Source of the DNA: an uncultured Collinsella sp.
Lineage (GTDB): Bacteria; Actinomycetota; Coriobacteriia; Coriobacteriales; Coriobacteriaceae
Direction: 5' to 3'
Assembly (NCBI GenBank): GCA_900539035.1
Contig: UQAU01000002.1
Coordinates: forward strand, 1-64,000
Length of the DNA stretch: 64,000 bases
The translations under genes and the position numbers were made by a program. Position 1 is the first letter of the stretch, and every line of letters starts with the position of its first letter. The notes below the pieces were generated by a model, which saw only the letters and a list, made by a program, of their open reading frames with translations, was not told the origin of the DNA and did no database searches. This document shows, in pieces, positions 30,558-39,699 of the stretch.

Positions 30558-31556
30558 ATGTCCGACTATCAGGGAAAACGATTCAAGGCTTCTCAGATTC
30601 CCGATCCGTCGAAGCCGGGTGCTGCCCATGCGGCACAGCAGGGTCGGACATCCTCTCCTCAGCAGCCGCGCGCGCCGCGTTCCGTAACGCCGACGTCCCA
30701 TCGCCGCCAGGATACGCCGGCTGCGTATCGACCTTCATCTTATAGCACCGCTAAGAAGCCGCCCCGGTCTTCATCGCATGCCACGCCGTCGGATTACACC
30801 AAGCCGCCGCGTAAAAAGCGCCGCTCCATCATTCCTATTCTGCTCATCATCGTGGGCATCGGTCTGATTGTTGCCGCCGCTGCCATCTTTATCAATGCGC
30901 AGATTGGCTATAAGCAGGCAAACGATTCGTATCAGAAAATCGAGAAGCAATATATAAGCGATAAGGACGCCAGCGGCGTGCCGATTATCGACTTTGATGC
31001 ACTTGCTCAGACGAACCCCGAGATTGTGGGTTGGATTTACGCGCCGGGAACCAACATCAACTATCCCGTGGTACAGACCAACAACAACTCCAAATACCTC
31101 AACACGCTGTTTGACGGTACGGCTAACGCGTCCGGCGCCATTTTCTTGGATAGTGATGACACCGCGCCGGGAATGGTTGACCAGCAGACCACGATCTACG
31201 GACACCATATGAACGATGGGTCGATGTTCAACGTGATTTCGGACACCACTGATCAGGCGACGTTCGATAGCATTGAATATGTGTACTACATCACGCGTGA
31301 TGCGACGTATAAGCTGCGACCGCTGGCGACCAAGGTGGTCGAGGACACGTATGCCAAGGCGCGCACGCCCAATTTTGAGGGCGATGACGGGCTCAAGAAC
31401 TACCTGTCCGAGATGCTCGACGGTGCTTCGGCAGCGGCGAGTGATGCAGGCGACCGCGCTGCTTCGGCAACCAAGGTCGTGACGCTTGTGACCTGTCGTT
31501 CGTTATCGCTGAGCAACACGCGTGCCGTCATGGTGCTCACGCCGGTCGAGGAATAG
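30558..31556 (+). CDS. Class B sortase (SrtB family)
   Basis: A 332-residue membrane transpeptidase that joins surface proteins to the wall or to each other. It has a basic, Pro/Ser-rich cytoplasmic N-terminus (residues 1-88), a membrane helix (91-112) and the sortase domain. The catalytic set is present: His in YGHHMNDG (216 or 217), Cys313 in TLVTC, and Arg322. AAGGAG precedes ATG 30558. It is the only sortase in the window and lies about 19 kb from the three pilin genes, next to purE, so a link to pilus assembly is uncertain. Confidence 0.9.
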   Translation: MSDYQGKRFKASQIPDPSKPGAAHAAQQGRTSSPQQPRAPRSVTPTSHRRQDTPAAYRPSSYSTAKKPPRSSSHATPSDYTKPPRKKRRSIIPILLIIVGIGLIVAAAAIFINAQIGYKQANDSYQKIEKQYISDKDASGVPIIDFDALAQTNPEIVGWIYAPGTNINYPVVQTNNNSKYLNTLFDGTANASGAIFLDSDDTAPGMVDQQTTIYGHHMNDGSMFNVISDTTDQATFDSIEYVYYITRDATYKLRPLATKVVEDTYAKARTPNFEGDDGLKNYLSEMLDGASAAASDAGDRAASATKVVTLVTCRSLSLSNTRAVMVLTPVEE

Positions 31557-31559
31557 ATA

Positions 31560-32009
31560 ATGGGCTACTCAATGACGGTGAAAGGGGAAATGATGCTCGA
31601 GAATGGCAAAACGATGCCTTCGGTTGATGCTTGGCTGCGCGAGGCCAAGGCCGATGTTTCGGCGGCAGGCTGTGGGATGTATCTGACGCATAACGGTGTG
31701 GTGCGCGCGACACCCAAGTCCGAGGTCCGCGGGATCAAAACCGATGGCGTAGCTCCCGGGCGCAGGGTGGGCGGCATGGTGTTCGGCTTCGATGCTCAGA
31801 AAGTGCAGGCTGCTATCGAGGCCACGCGCGCGATGCCGGGTATCGGCTATGTGCGCGTGTGGCTGGCAAGCGGCGAGCTTGCCGTAGGTGACGACATCAT
31901 GCTCGTGCTCATTGGCGGGGACATTCGCCCGCATGTGGTCGATGCGCTGCAGGCGCTCGTTGGCACTATCAAGAACGAATGCGTGAGTGAGGTCGAGCGC
32001 GAGGCGTAG
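31560..32009 (+). CDS. Divergent MoaE-like protein
   Basis: A 149-residue protein aligning by eye to the large molybdopterin synthase subunit: GCGMYLTHNGVVR, then VRVWLASGELAVGDDIMLVLIGG and VDALQALVGTIKNE. MoaE normally carries an HR pair and a lysine in a PIWKKE-like end; here these positions read DIR and CVSEVE, so classical catalysis is doubtful. No other molybdenum cofactor gene is nearby. It starts four bases after the sortase gene with GAGGAA upstream; internal starts at 31590 and 31593 behind AAAGGGG are also possible. Confidence 0.55.
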   Translation: MGYSMTVKGEMMLENGKTMPSVDAWLREAKADVSAAGCGMYLTHNGVVRATPKSEVRGIKTDGVAPGRRVGGMVFGFDAQKVQAAIEATRAMPGIGYVRVWLASGELAVGDDIMLVLIGGDIRPHVVDALQALVGTIKNECVSEVEREA

Positions 32010-32035
32010 AGGCTTGCGTCGATAGAAGGCTCATT

Positions 32036-32079
32036 TATAAAAATGCCCGCCGGTACGTGTGATACCGGCGGGTATTTTG
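32036..32079. terminator. Bidirectional terminator between convergent genes
   Basis: AAATGCCCGCCGGTA / TACCGGCGGGTATTT, with A run on the left and TTTT on the right, serves both the MoaE-like gene and the minus-strand CmpB-like gene. Confidence 0.88.
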
Positions 32080-32099
32080 CGTTTTGGGCGCGGTGGACG

Positions 32100-33329
32100 C
32101 TACACGCGCGTCGCATCCTTGGGACTCATGGTCATGCTCTGGAAGCGATTCTCCATAAAGTCATTATCGAAGTACTTGCCGTAGAACTGCGCAACGGGAA
32201 TATCCGGTTCCGTGCCGTTGACGCGCTGGTACCAGTAGTCGAGCGACTGCAGCGTCATGACGCCGTCGACCAGCATAATGATAGTGAAGATGACGGTAGC
32301 GGAGTAGCGGCTCTTCCACGGAATCATGTTGATGAGCTTGAGCAGTCTCGGCAGCAGCAGCTTGATCCAGATGAGGCCACCCAGGCCCCACAGGCAGGCG
32401 AAGCCCGTGCAGGTGCGTCCGCCCGTGAGGACCACGAGCGGGTCGGGCATACCGAACAGCGTTATGTGCGAGTAGCTCCACGAGACCACGCCAAACGCGG
32501 TCTGCATAAACCAGCCCACGAACACCTCAAAGCTTGCACCGAGCAGCGCACTCACCAAAAAGATAATGATGGGGTTCTTTTTATAGAAGCGGTTGAGCAC
32601 CATGGTCATGAGCACGGCACCAAAGCCGTAGATGGGGCTGAAGGGGCCAAACAGCATACCGGCGCGGTCCTGGTAGACACCCGGATCGTTGACGGTCATA
32701 TGCCAGATATCCTCCAGGACCAGGCCGAGCACGCAGCAGACAAAGAATACCCAGAACAGGTTGAAGTAGTTGAGCTTGATGTAGCCCTCGCCGGTTTCAT
32801 CGCGCCCGAGCATGCCCTCGGCGGCGGCGTCGCGGTCGAGCATCTCCTGCAGGCGGCGCTGCAGCTCGCGCTCCTGGCGCAGTGTGGGGTCGACGGTGGC
32901 CGAAAGCGCGACGAGGATGCCGAGCTGGATGGCAGGGCGCAGCAAGAAGGGCCCGATGCCCTGGAGCATCACGTCAACCAAAAGCTCGACGACGGTAAAC
33001 GCGATAAGGATATAGGACAGACGGGCGGCATTGCGGCGCTGGTTTTTGATAAGGTCCAGGCCAAAGATGATCAGGATGACGGCGCTTGCCGCAGAGAGCA
33101 TGATGCCGGCGACGATAAGGCCGACCGCGACGAGCGTGTTGTCGCCGAGCTTGGCGGCGGCGTTGCCGTTGATGAGCGCGGTGATGACCTGCCACATAAA
33201 GGCGCCGACCGAAGGGAGCGTGCCCACGCCGGACAGGATGCATAGGACGGCGTACACCTTAATGATGAGGGGGATCTTCTTGACCTCCGTGGCGCTGGGG
33301 ACGCTGGGGTCGAGTTCGTTTCGATCCAT
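32100..33329 (-). CDS. CmpB-like (ABC_trans_CmpB family) membrane protein
   Basis: A 409-residue protein. The N-terminal half has about four membrane helices. A charged coiled-coil-like stretch follows (TLRQERELQRRLQEMLDRDAA). The C-terminal half resembles the putative ABC transporter permease CmpB family, with FVCCVLGLVLEDIWH, FGPFSPIYGFGAVL and LGASFEVFVGWFMQ. The name is historical; no ATPase partner lies nearby and the function is unknown. ATG 33329 follows GAAAGG. An upstream in-frame reading to 33506 lacks a start signal. Confidence 0.75.
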   Translation of the reverse strand: MDRNELDPSVPSATEVKKIPLIIKVYAVLCILSGVGTLPSVGAFMWQVITALINGNAAAKLGDNTLVAVGLIVAGIMLSAASAVILIIFGLDLIKNQRRNAARLSYILIAFTVVELLVDVMLQGIGPFLLRPAIQLGILVALSATVDPTLRQERELQRRLQEMLDRDAAAEGMLGRDETGEGYIKLNYFNLFWVFFVCCVLGLVLEDIWHMTVNDPGVYQDRAGMLFGPFSPIYGFGAVLMTMVLNRFYKKNPIIIFLVSALLGASFEVFVGWFMQTAFGVVSWSYSHITLFGMPDPLVVLTGGRTCTGFACLWGLGGLIWIKLLLPRLLKLINMIPWKSRYSATVIFTIIMLVDGVMTLQSLDYWYQRVNGTEPDIPVAQFYGKYFDNDFMENRFQSMTMSPKDATRV

Positions 33330-33576
33330 ACATAACCTTTCTCGTTTTGCTTTAGGTACAAGGATACGCCGCCGACCTGCCAAAAGACAGGACGAACGTC
33401 CCAATTGCAACAATGCAAGCCCCAACGGCGGGCGAGACGCGTCGCAACGGAAGTATGCGGGATCGTCGGCCCCGAGGCGGTTGCCCAATAAAATGTTTGG
33501 CTGCAAAACGGATTATAAGCTCGGTGGGCTTTTAAAAAGCGCTGTTCATGCGCGGGAGTGCTTGTCTTGCCGTGCG

Positions 33577-33582
33577 TATAAT
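33577..33582 (+). promoter_or_regulatory. Perfect -10 box for purF
   Basis: TATAAT within TGCGTATAATAGGG, 41 bases before the purF start. No good -35 hexamer is seen, and a G before TATAAT is one base away from an extended -10. Confidence 0.5.
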
Positions 33583-33623
33583 AGGGCAGGTAACGCCAAA
33601 TAACGAGGCTCTGAGGGGATGCC

Positions 33624-35294
33624 ATGTCTCAAGAAACCATCCGCGCGGCCGAGCGTGCCGCGGGACAGGTGAAGACCATGTCGACGTATGATCCGGACTC
33701 CGACCAGCTGCATGAGGAATGCGGCATTTTTGGTGTGTGGGCACCCGATCGCGATGTGGCTCGACTGACGTACTTTGGTCTGCGCGCGCTGCAGCATCGC
33801 GGCCAGGAATCGGCGGGAATCGCCGTGGGTGATGGCGGCACGGTTATGGTCCGCAAAGATCTGGGCCTGCTCGACCGCGTGTTCTCCAACGCCGACCTGT
33901 CGACGCTCTCCGGCCAGCTGGCCGTGGGCCACGTGCGCTATGGCACCGCCGGCGCCAAGAGCTGGGAAGCCTCGCAGCCGCACCTCTCTACCATCAATAG
34001 CGTCATTATCGCGCTTGCTCACAACGGCACTCTGGTCAACACCGACGAGCTGCGCCGCCAGCTGATCGAGCTGGGCGTGCCGTTCCTCTCCAATTCGGAT
34101 TCCGAGGTCGCGACCAAGCTTATCGGCTACTTTACTCAGCGTACAGGCCATCTGCGCGAGGGCATTCGCAAGACCATGGAGCTCGTGCGCGGCGGCTACG
34201 CCATGACGCTCATCAACGAGCAGGCGCTCTACGCATTCCGCGATCCGCACGGCATTCGCCCGCTCGTGCTGGGCAAGCTGGTGGACGAGGGTCTGGACCA
34301 GGCCGATGCCGCATCCGTTTCGCAGCTGCCCTCGCAAGACGGCGCCACGACGGTCGACTCCGCCGTCCATGTCACGCGCGCCGGCGGCTGGGTCGTTGCT
34401 TCTGAGACCTGCGCACTCGACATCGTGGGCGCCGAGTACGTCCGTGACGTCCGTCCCGGTGAGATTTTGCGCATCAGCGCCGAGGGTCTGGTATCCGAGC
34501 AGGGCGTGCCTGCCGCCGAAGAGCCCGCAAACTGCATCTTTGAGCAGGTCTACTTTGCCCGCCCCGACTCCATTATGAACGGCAAGAGCGTTTACGCCTG
34601 CCGTTACGACATGGGTCGTCAGCTGGCACATGAGGAGCCCGTCGAGGCCGACCTGGTCATCGGCGTGCCCGACTCCGGCCTGCCGCCCGCGGAGGGGTAT
34701 TCGCACGAGAGCGGTATTCCCTTTGGTGAGGGTCTTATCAAGAACCGCTACGTGGGCCGTACGTTTATCGAGCCTACGCAGGAGCTGCGCGCCATGGGCG
34801 TGCGCATGAAGCTTAACCCGCTGCGCGACAACATCGAGGGTAAGCGCCTGGTCGTCATCGACGACTCCATCGTGCGCGGCACCACCATGGTGCAGCTCGT
34901 CAAGATGCTGCGCAACGCCGGTGCCAAGGAGATTCATATCCGCATCAACTCGCCCGAGGTCATCTGGCCGTGCTTCTACGGTATCGATACCGACGTGCAG
35001 TCGCAGCTTATCAGCGCCAACAAGACGGTCGACGAGATTTGCGAGTACATCGGCGCCGATTCGCTGGCCTTCCTTTCGGTCGAGGGCCTGCTGAAGGTCA
35101 TGCCCAAGGGCGGCTACTGCGATGCGTGCTTTACCGGCCGCTACCCCGTGGCGATTCCCGAGAGCTTTGGCCGCGACAAGTTCATGGAGGGCTTTAAGCC
35201 TCGCAATCTGGACAAACCGCTGCACTTTGATGACGACGCCGTGGTCGAGAAATACGACGACCGCAGCTGGGAAGAGGAGCACGGCGAGGCCTAA
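33624..35294 (+). CDS. purF: Amidophosphoribosyltransferase
   Basis: A 556-residue enzyme making phosphoribosylamine from PRPP and glutamine, the first purine step. The catalytic Cys is residue 33 (HEECGIFG), so a 32-residue propeptide must be removed, as in Bacillus-type enzymes. The Fe-S ligands of that type are also present: NCIFEQVYFARPDS, WPCFYG and CDACFTGRYP. The PRPP loop is VVIDDSIVRGTTM. GAGGGG precedes ATG 33624; ATG 33678 would give a shorter propeptide. Confidence 0.95.
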   Translation: MSQETIRAAERAAGQVKTMSTYDPDSDQLHEECGIFGVWAPDRDVARLTYFGLRALQHRGQESAGIAVGDGGTVMVRKDLGLLDRVFSNADLSTLSGQLAVGHVRYGTAGAKSWEASQPHLSTINSVIIALAHNGTLVNTDELRRQLIELGVPFLSNSDSEVATKLIGYFTQRTGHLREGIRKTMELVRGGYAMTLINEQALYAFRDPHGIRPLVLGKLVDEGLDQADAASVSQLPSQDGATTVDSAVHVTRAGGWVVASETCALDIVGAEYVRDVRPGEILRISAEGLVSEQGVPAAEEPANCIFEQVYFARPDSIMNGKSVYACRYDMGRQLAHEEPVEADLVIGVPDSGLPPAEGYSHESGIPFGEGLIKNRYVGRTFIEPTQELRAMGVRMKLNPLRDNIEGKRLVVIDDSIVRGTTMVQLVKMLRNAGAKEIHIRINSPEVIWPCFYGIDTDVQSQLISANKTVDEICEYIGADSLAFLSVEGLLKVMPKGGYCDACFTGRYPVAIPESFGRDKFMEGFKPRNLDKPLHFDDDAVVEKYDDRSWEEEHGEA

Positions 35295-35300
35295 ACCCCG

Positions 35301-35325
35301 CCAAAAAGGGACAGGTTCATTTTGG
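35301..35325. repeat. GGGACAG hairpin unit after purF
   Basis: CCAAAA (35301-35306), A, GGGACAG, GTTCA, TTTTGG (35320-35325). A second mini-hairpin AGGT-TTT-ACCT follows. The sequence nearly matches the unit at 47899-47923. Confidence 0.7.
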
Positions 35326-35450
35326 TAGGTTTTACCTGCTGTTTTATTGATATGACGGCGTGTACTGTTATGGCACACGCCGAAATGAACGCAACTATGA
35401 GCACCGTTTGGCGCCCGGGCGGCGGACGGTAGTGGGAGAGGAAGGCTCAG

Positions 35451-36554
35451 ATGAGCGACAGCAAGCATGTGACGTATGAGGACGCCGGCGTCGATACCGC
35501 CGAGGGCGGCCGCGCCGTCGACGCTATTAAGCAAATGGTTAAGGACACCAACCGTCCCGAGGTCATCGGCGGTATCGGTGGCTTTGGTGGCTTATTCTCG
35601 GCCGCCGCGCTTAAGGATATGGAAGACCCGATTCTGATTAGCGGTACCGACGGCGTGGGCACCAAGCTCGTGCTCGCCCAGATCATGGACCGTCACGAGA
35701 CGGTGGGCCAGGACCTGGTCGCTATGTGCGTCAACGACATTCTGGCTTCGGGCGCCGAGCCGCTGTTCTTCCTGGACTACGTTGCCATCGGTCACATCGA
35801 GGCCGAGCACATGGCAAAGATCATCAAGGGTGTGGCCGACGGCTGCAAGCTCGCGGGCTGCGCGCTCGTGGGCGGCGAGATGGCCGAGCATCCGGGCGTC
35901 ATGGCTCCGGCCGACTATGACCTCGCCGGCTTTACCGTGGGCGTCGTCGACCGTCCCAAGATGCTCGACCCCGCGAATGTCCGTCCCGGCGACGTGATCC
36001 TGGGCCTGCCCTCCACTGGCGTGCATTCCAACGGCTACTCGCTCGTGCGCAAGGTCATCGGCGTCGACGGCATTAAGCCGGGCACGCCCGAGGCCGCCGC
36101 TAAGGCCGAGGAGTTGAGCCGTCCGCTCGAGGAGCTCGGCGGCGCATCGCTGGCAGACGCTCTGCTGGCCCCCACGCGCATCTACGTCAAGCCGATTCTG
36201 GAGCTGCTGCGCGGCGGCGCCAACGTTCATGCCATTGCCCACATCACTGGCGGCGGTATTACCGAGAACCTCAACCGCGCGCTCGCCGACGACGTCGACG
36301 CTGTGGTCACCCGCAACGGTGCCGAGATGGGCTGGGACGTTCCGCCCGTCATCACCTACGTGTCGCGCCAGGCCGAGCTTGCGCCCAACGAGGCGTGCAA
36401 GACCTTCAACATGGGCGTTGGCCTGTGCCTGATCGTCGCCCCCGAGGACGAGGCCGCGGTGACCGAGGCTCTGGTCTCGCTGGGCGAGAAGCCGTTCCGC
36501 GTGGGCGAGTGCGTCGAGGGTTCCGGTAAGGTCGTGTACTCCGATGAGCGCTAA
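35451..36554 (+). CDS. purM: Phosphoribosylformylglycinamidine cyclo-ligase
   Basis: A 367-residue AIR synthetase that closes the imidazole ring using ATP. Typical motifs are GGIGGFGGLF, GTDGVGTKL, CVNDILASGAEPLFFLDY, GGEMAEHPG and HITGGGITENL. GAGAGGAAGG precedes ATG 35451. It overlaps purN by 11 bases, so the two are translationally coupled. Confidence 0.97.
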   Translation: MSDSKHVTYEDAGVDTAEGGRAVDAIKQMVKDTNRPEVIGGIGGFGGLFSAAALKDMEDPILISGTDGVGTKLVLAQIMDRHETVGQDLVAMCVNDILASGAEPLFFLDYVAIGHIEAEHMAKIIKGVADGCKLAGCALVGGEMAEHPGVMAPADYDLAGFTVGVVDRPKMLDPANVRPGDVILGLPSTGVHSNGYSLVRKVIGVDGIKPGTPEAAAKAEELSRPLEELGGASLADALLAPTRIYVKPILELLRGGANVHAIAHITGGGITENLNRALADDVDAVVTRNGAEMGWDVPPVITYVSRQAELAPNEACKTFNMGVGLCLIVAPEDEAAVTEALVSLGEKPFRVGECVEGSGKVVYSDER

Positions 36555-37242
36555 CGAGCAGATGGCTGCCGCCGGGGGCCTGGACTTTGTGCCCTATACC
36601 CGTCCGACCGGCACCGATACGGCCGAGCCGCTCAAGATCGGTGTGCTCATCAGCGGTTCGGGTACCAACCTGCAAGCGCTGATCGATCTGATCGCTGCCG
36701 GCAAGCTCAACGCTTCGATTGAGCTTGTGGTGTCGAGCCGTCCTTCGGCTAAGGGTTTGCAGCGCGCTGAGCGCGCGGGCATCCAGACGCTCACACTGTC
36801 CAAGGATGTCTATGCCGACCCCATCGCCGCTGACGAGATCATCGCACACGAGCTTCTCGAGCGCGGCTGCGAGTATGTGGTCATGGCCGGCTACATGCGC
36901 ATGGTGCACACGCCGCTGCTGGCGGCGTTTCCCAACCGCGTGGTCAATCTGCATCCGGCGCTGCTGCCGAGCTTTACCGGTGCCCATGCGATTGACGATG
37001 CCTTTGCGCGCGGCGTCAAGGTGACCGGCGTGACCGTGCACTTTGCCAACGAGATCTACGACAACGGTCCCATCATCGCCCAGCGTGCGCTGGCTGTTGA
37101 GGAGGGCTGGGATGTTGACACGCTCGAGGAGCACATCCATGCGATTGAGCACGTGCTGTATCCCGAGGTCGTGCAAATGCTCGCCGACGGTCGCGTCCAC
37201 GTGCTGGAGAGCGGCAAGGTCGCCGTGGATCCTGTGAAATAA
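36544..37242 (+). CDS. purN: Phosphoribosylglycinamide formyltransferase
   Basis: A 232-residue enzyme that formylates GAR with 10-formyl-tetrahydrofolate. It shows KIGVLISGSGTNLQALID, the MAGYMRMVHTPLL region, and catalytic NLHPALLPSFTGAHA with the conserved Asn and His. About 30 extra N-terminal residues precede the fold, so ATG 36562 is an alternative start. A strong terminator follows. Confidence 0.95.
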   Translation: MSANEQMAAAGGLDFVPYTRPTGTDTAEPLKIGVLISGSGTNLQALIDLIAAGKLNASIELVVSSRPSAKGLQRAERAGIQTLTLSKDVYADPIAADEIIAHELLERGCEYVVMAGYMRMVHTPLLAAFPNRVVNLHPALLPSFTGAHAIDDAFARGVKVTGVTVHFANEIYDNGPIIAQRALAVEEGWDVDTLEEHIHAIEHVLYPEVVQMLADGRVHVLESGKVAVDPVK

Positions 37243-37254
37243 TTACCCGCTTGT

Positions 37255-37298
37255 AAAGGCGGTTAGGCACATCGAAGACGCCTAACCGCCTTTTTTAT
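37255..37298 (+). terminator. Terminator of purMN
   Basis: A 14-bp stem AAAGGCGGTTAGGC / GCCTAACCGCCTTT with an 11-base loop, followed by TTTATT. Confidence 0.92.
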
Positions 37299-37517
37299 TG
37301 CGCTTTATGTTGTTTGATTTAGCTGGAATTGAATGGGCTGCTCTTCTTGCCTGTCAATTACAGTAGTCGACTCTCATGTGGAATGCCGAGCTTCCGGCAT
37401 GAGATTATCTGGGAAAACGACCAGAAAACTTGGCCTTCGGCTTCAAATTGCGCATAATTCTATTTATCATCTATTTAACATTTTGTTATCAAAAATGAGC
37501 GCAAGGAGGCTGGCTCA

Positions 37518-38984
37518 ATGGGTGAAGCAGATGGCATGGAGCTGATTTATTCACTCGTCGGTTATCCTGATGAAACCGAGTGGCTTGAATTTAAAGAAGG
37601 CAATAGCGATCCCGTTAGAACGGGGCGTGACATCTCGGCGCTTGCCAATGCTGCCGCTTACTGCGGCCGCGCATATGCCTATAAGATCTGGGGCGTGAGC
37701 GACGGTACGCATGAGCTTGTGGGCACCCAGTTCAACCCATATCACGCAAAGGGTAAGGGAAACCAAGAGCTTTTGATGTGGCTCAAGCTTGCGCTCTCAA
37801 ACAATGCGAATTACGAGTTTGCGGTTATTGATCATGAGACAAAGCACTTTGTGGTGCTGAAAGTGCACGCCGCGAGCGCTCAGCCGGTCTATTTTGATAA
37901 GACAGCCTACATTCGAGAGGGCTCTTCGACGGCAGAACTGGTTCCCGGTAGTGCACGAGAGGCGGAGCTGTGGCGTCGCTTACAGTCAGGGAACGCGGAG
38001 CTCGCTGTAGTTGAGAGAGATCTGACATCTCGAGAGGTCGCCGAAATACTAGATGTTGATGCGTATTTTGAGTTGTGCAGATTGAGAAGACCTGTCGATT
38101 TGGACGGAGTGATGCTTGCTCTTTGTGAACAAGAGCTGATTCGTCGTCAAGATAACGGCCGATATAGTGTGACGCGCTTGGGAATGCTTCTGGTGGGAAA
38201 AAAGCTCTCTCGCTACCCGGAGCTCAGGAAACGCATGCTGCGAATCGTGCGATATGCGGGAAAAGGCAGTTTTGACATTGTCGGGGATACTGAAATCGAC
38301 AAGGGCTACGCTTTGGCGCTTCCACAGGCTGAACAGCTGGTCATGTCGATGATTCCGGCTGTTGAGGCACTGGATGGCGCATTTCGACGTATTCAGACGG
38401 CTTATCCTCAAAGGGCGATTCGCGAGTTGCTATCAAACGCCGTGATTCATCAAGACATTGCTGACAATACGGCGGGGCCTCTTGTTGCGATTTACGACAA
38501 TCGCATTGAGTTCTCTAATCCCGGGACAACGCTTATTCCGGCAGAACGAGTGCTCAACGCTCAGCCGAAAACGCGAAATTCGATGATGGCGTCCCTCATG
38601 CGCCAAATGGATCTTTGCGAAGAAGGCGGTACGGGCTGGGATTTAATCGTAGATTCGCTCGAAAAAGCCGGCATGCCTTCACCGGTTATCAAGAGTGAGG
38701 GCGGGCTGGGAACGCTCGTGACGCTCTATTGCGACTGTCCGTATACTCGAATGAAAAAAAGTGAGCGAAAAAACGCCGTGTACTGGCATGCCTGTCTTTT
38801 GTATGCCCAAGGTGAGTCGATGAGCAATCAGTCGCTGCGAGAGCGTTTTGGACTTTCCGATGAAAAGAAAAACACGGTGGCGATGTCTCGTCTAATCAAA
38901 GAGTGTCTGGAAGAGGCATTGATAAAGGAAGAGGACGAGGACGCGGGTTCCAAATACAAAAGGTATATTCCGTATTGGGCCTAA
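37518..38984 (+). CDS. AlbA/Schlafen-2 domain putative transcriptional regulator
   Basis: A 488-residue protein of the ATP-binding, RecG-like putative regulator group. The N-terminal AlbA_2 domain shows ETEWLEFKEG, ISALANAAAYCGRAYAYKIWGVSDG, and YIREGSSTAEL. A middle segment resembles the associated C-terminal ATPase-like fold (AIRELLSNAVIHQD, IEFSNPGTTLIP, EEGGTGWDLIVDSL), and a winged-helix-like tail follows (SNQSLRERFGLSD). AAGGAGG precedes ATG 37518. Composition is less GC-rich than its neighbours and the 220-base leader is strongly AT-rich, which suggests horizontal acquisition. Its targets are unknown. Confidence 0.8.
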   Translation: MGEADGMELIYSLVGYPDETEWLEFKEGNSDPVRTGRDISALANAAAYCGRAYAYKIWGVSDGTHELVGTQFNPYHAKGKGNQELLMWLKLALSNNANYEFAVIDHETKHFVVLKVHAASAQPVYFDKTAYIREGSSTAELVPGSAREAELWRRLQSGNAELAVVERDLTSREVAEILDVDAYFELCRLRRPVDLDGVMLALCEQELIRRQDNGRYSVTRLGMLLVGKKLSRYPELRKRMLRIVRYAGKGSFDIVGDTEIDKGYALALPQAEQLVMSMIPAVEALDGAFRRIQTAYPQRAIRELLSNAVIHQDIADNTAGPLVAIYDNRIEFSNPGTTLIPAERVLNAQPKTRNSMMASLMRQMDLCEEGGTGWDLIVDSLEKAGMPSPVIKSEGGLGTLVTLYCDCPYTRMKKSERKNAVYWHACLLYAQGESMSNQSLRERFGLSDEKKNTVAMSRLIKECLEEALIKEEDEDAGSKYKRYIPYWA

Positions 38985-39014
38985 AGACAGGGAATGAAAA
39001 GAAGGAGGCGGCTT

Positions 39015-39482
39015 ATGTCTGGTAATAACGAAGCGCTGTTTACGCCTGAGCTGGTGTTTTTTGATTGGGAGTGCGCGACGCCGGATGAGGTGTTTGCGCG
39101 GCTCGAGGGCGAGCTTGCACCACGTGGCTACATTGCATCCGGTTGGCTCGACGCCGTTCGCACGCGCGAGGATACCTATCCCACGGGTCTTGCCATGCCG
39201 GCGGCAAACATTGCCATTCCGCATACCGATCCGGGGTTTGTGGCCAAGCCCTATATCGCGGTGGTAAAGCCCGCCGCGCCTGTGACATTTAACGCTATGG
39301 CTGGCATGGGCGCTCCGGTGCCGGCGCAGATCGTCATCAATCTGGGCATCGCCGAGCCGGGCGGCCAGGTCGAGGCCCTGCAGGCGCTTATGAATATCTT
39401 TATGGATGCCGACGCCGCAGCCGATGTACTCGGCCAGACCACGTGCCAAGGCATAGTCGATGCCATCCGCCGTCACTTCTAA
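39015..39482 (+). CDS. Orphan PTS sugar transporter subunit IIA
   Basis: A 155-residue mannitol/fructose/galactitol-type EIIA. The phosphorylated His is His70 in NIAIPHTDP. GYIASGWLDAVRTREDTYPTGLAMP and the C-terminal AADVLGQTT are typical of GatA-like proteins. No EIIB or EIIC gene lies near it, so it may serve a transporter elsewhere or act in regulation. ATG 39015 follows AAGGAGG; the frame from 38994 lacks a site. Confidence 0.88.
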   Translation: MSGNNEALFTPELVFFDWECATPDEVFARLEGELAPRGYIASGWLDAVRTREDTYPTGLAMPAANIAIPHTDPGFVAKPYIAVVKPAAPVTFNAMAGMGAPVPAQIVINLGIAEPGGQVEALQALMNIFMDADAAADVLGQTTCQGIVDAIRRHF

Positions 39483-39496
39483 GGTGGGGCTGAGTC

Positions 39497-39632
39497 GGCA
39501 CTTGGGGACGTTCCTTTTCTGCCGGCAGTAAGGGGCAGTCCCCAAGTGCCGGCACATGAAGAACGTCCCCAAGTGCCACATCTGTCCCCTTTGCACCAAA
39601 ATGGTGCAGATTAACCTGTCCCCCATGCACCA
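39497..39632. repeat. Cluster of GGGGAC/GGGGACAG palindromes
   Basis: GGCACTTGGGGACGTTC (39497-39513) is the exact reverse complement of 39561-39577. Inside, TCCCCAAGTGCC also recurs at 39539-39550, giving alternative folds. Directly after come TGCACCA-AAA-TGGTGCA (39592-39608) and TGGTGCA / TGCACCA around CCTGTCCCC (39602-39632). The cluster fills the gap between the PTS IIA and foldase genes. Confidence 0.8.
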
Positions 39633-39699
39633 AGCGTGCCGCGGGGGCTGCGTTGTGACACAATGGCGTTTGTTCGATTCGTGATGCGAAAGGCCAACT

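Noticed and set aside
32043..33245. Long plus-strand frame opposite the CmpB-like gene
   Set aside because: His/Asp/Glu-rich shadow translation; the minus-strand reading has clear membrane helices, family motifs and a ribosome site.
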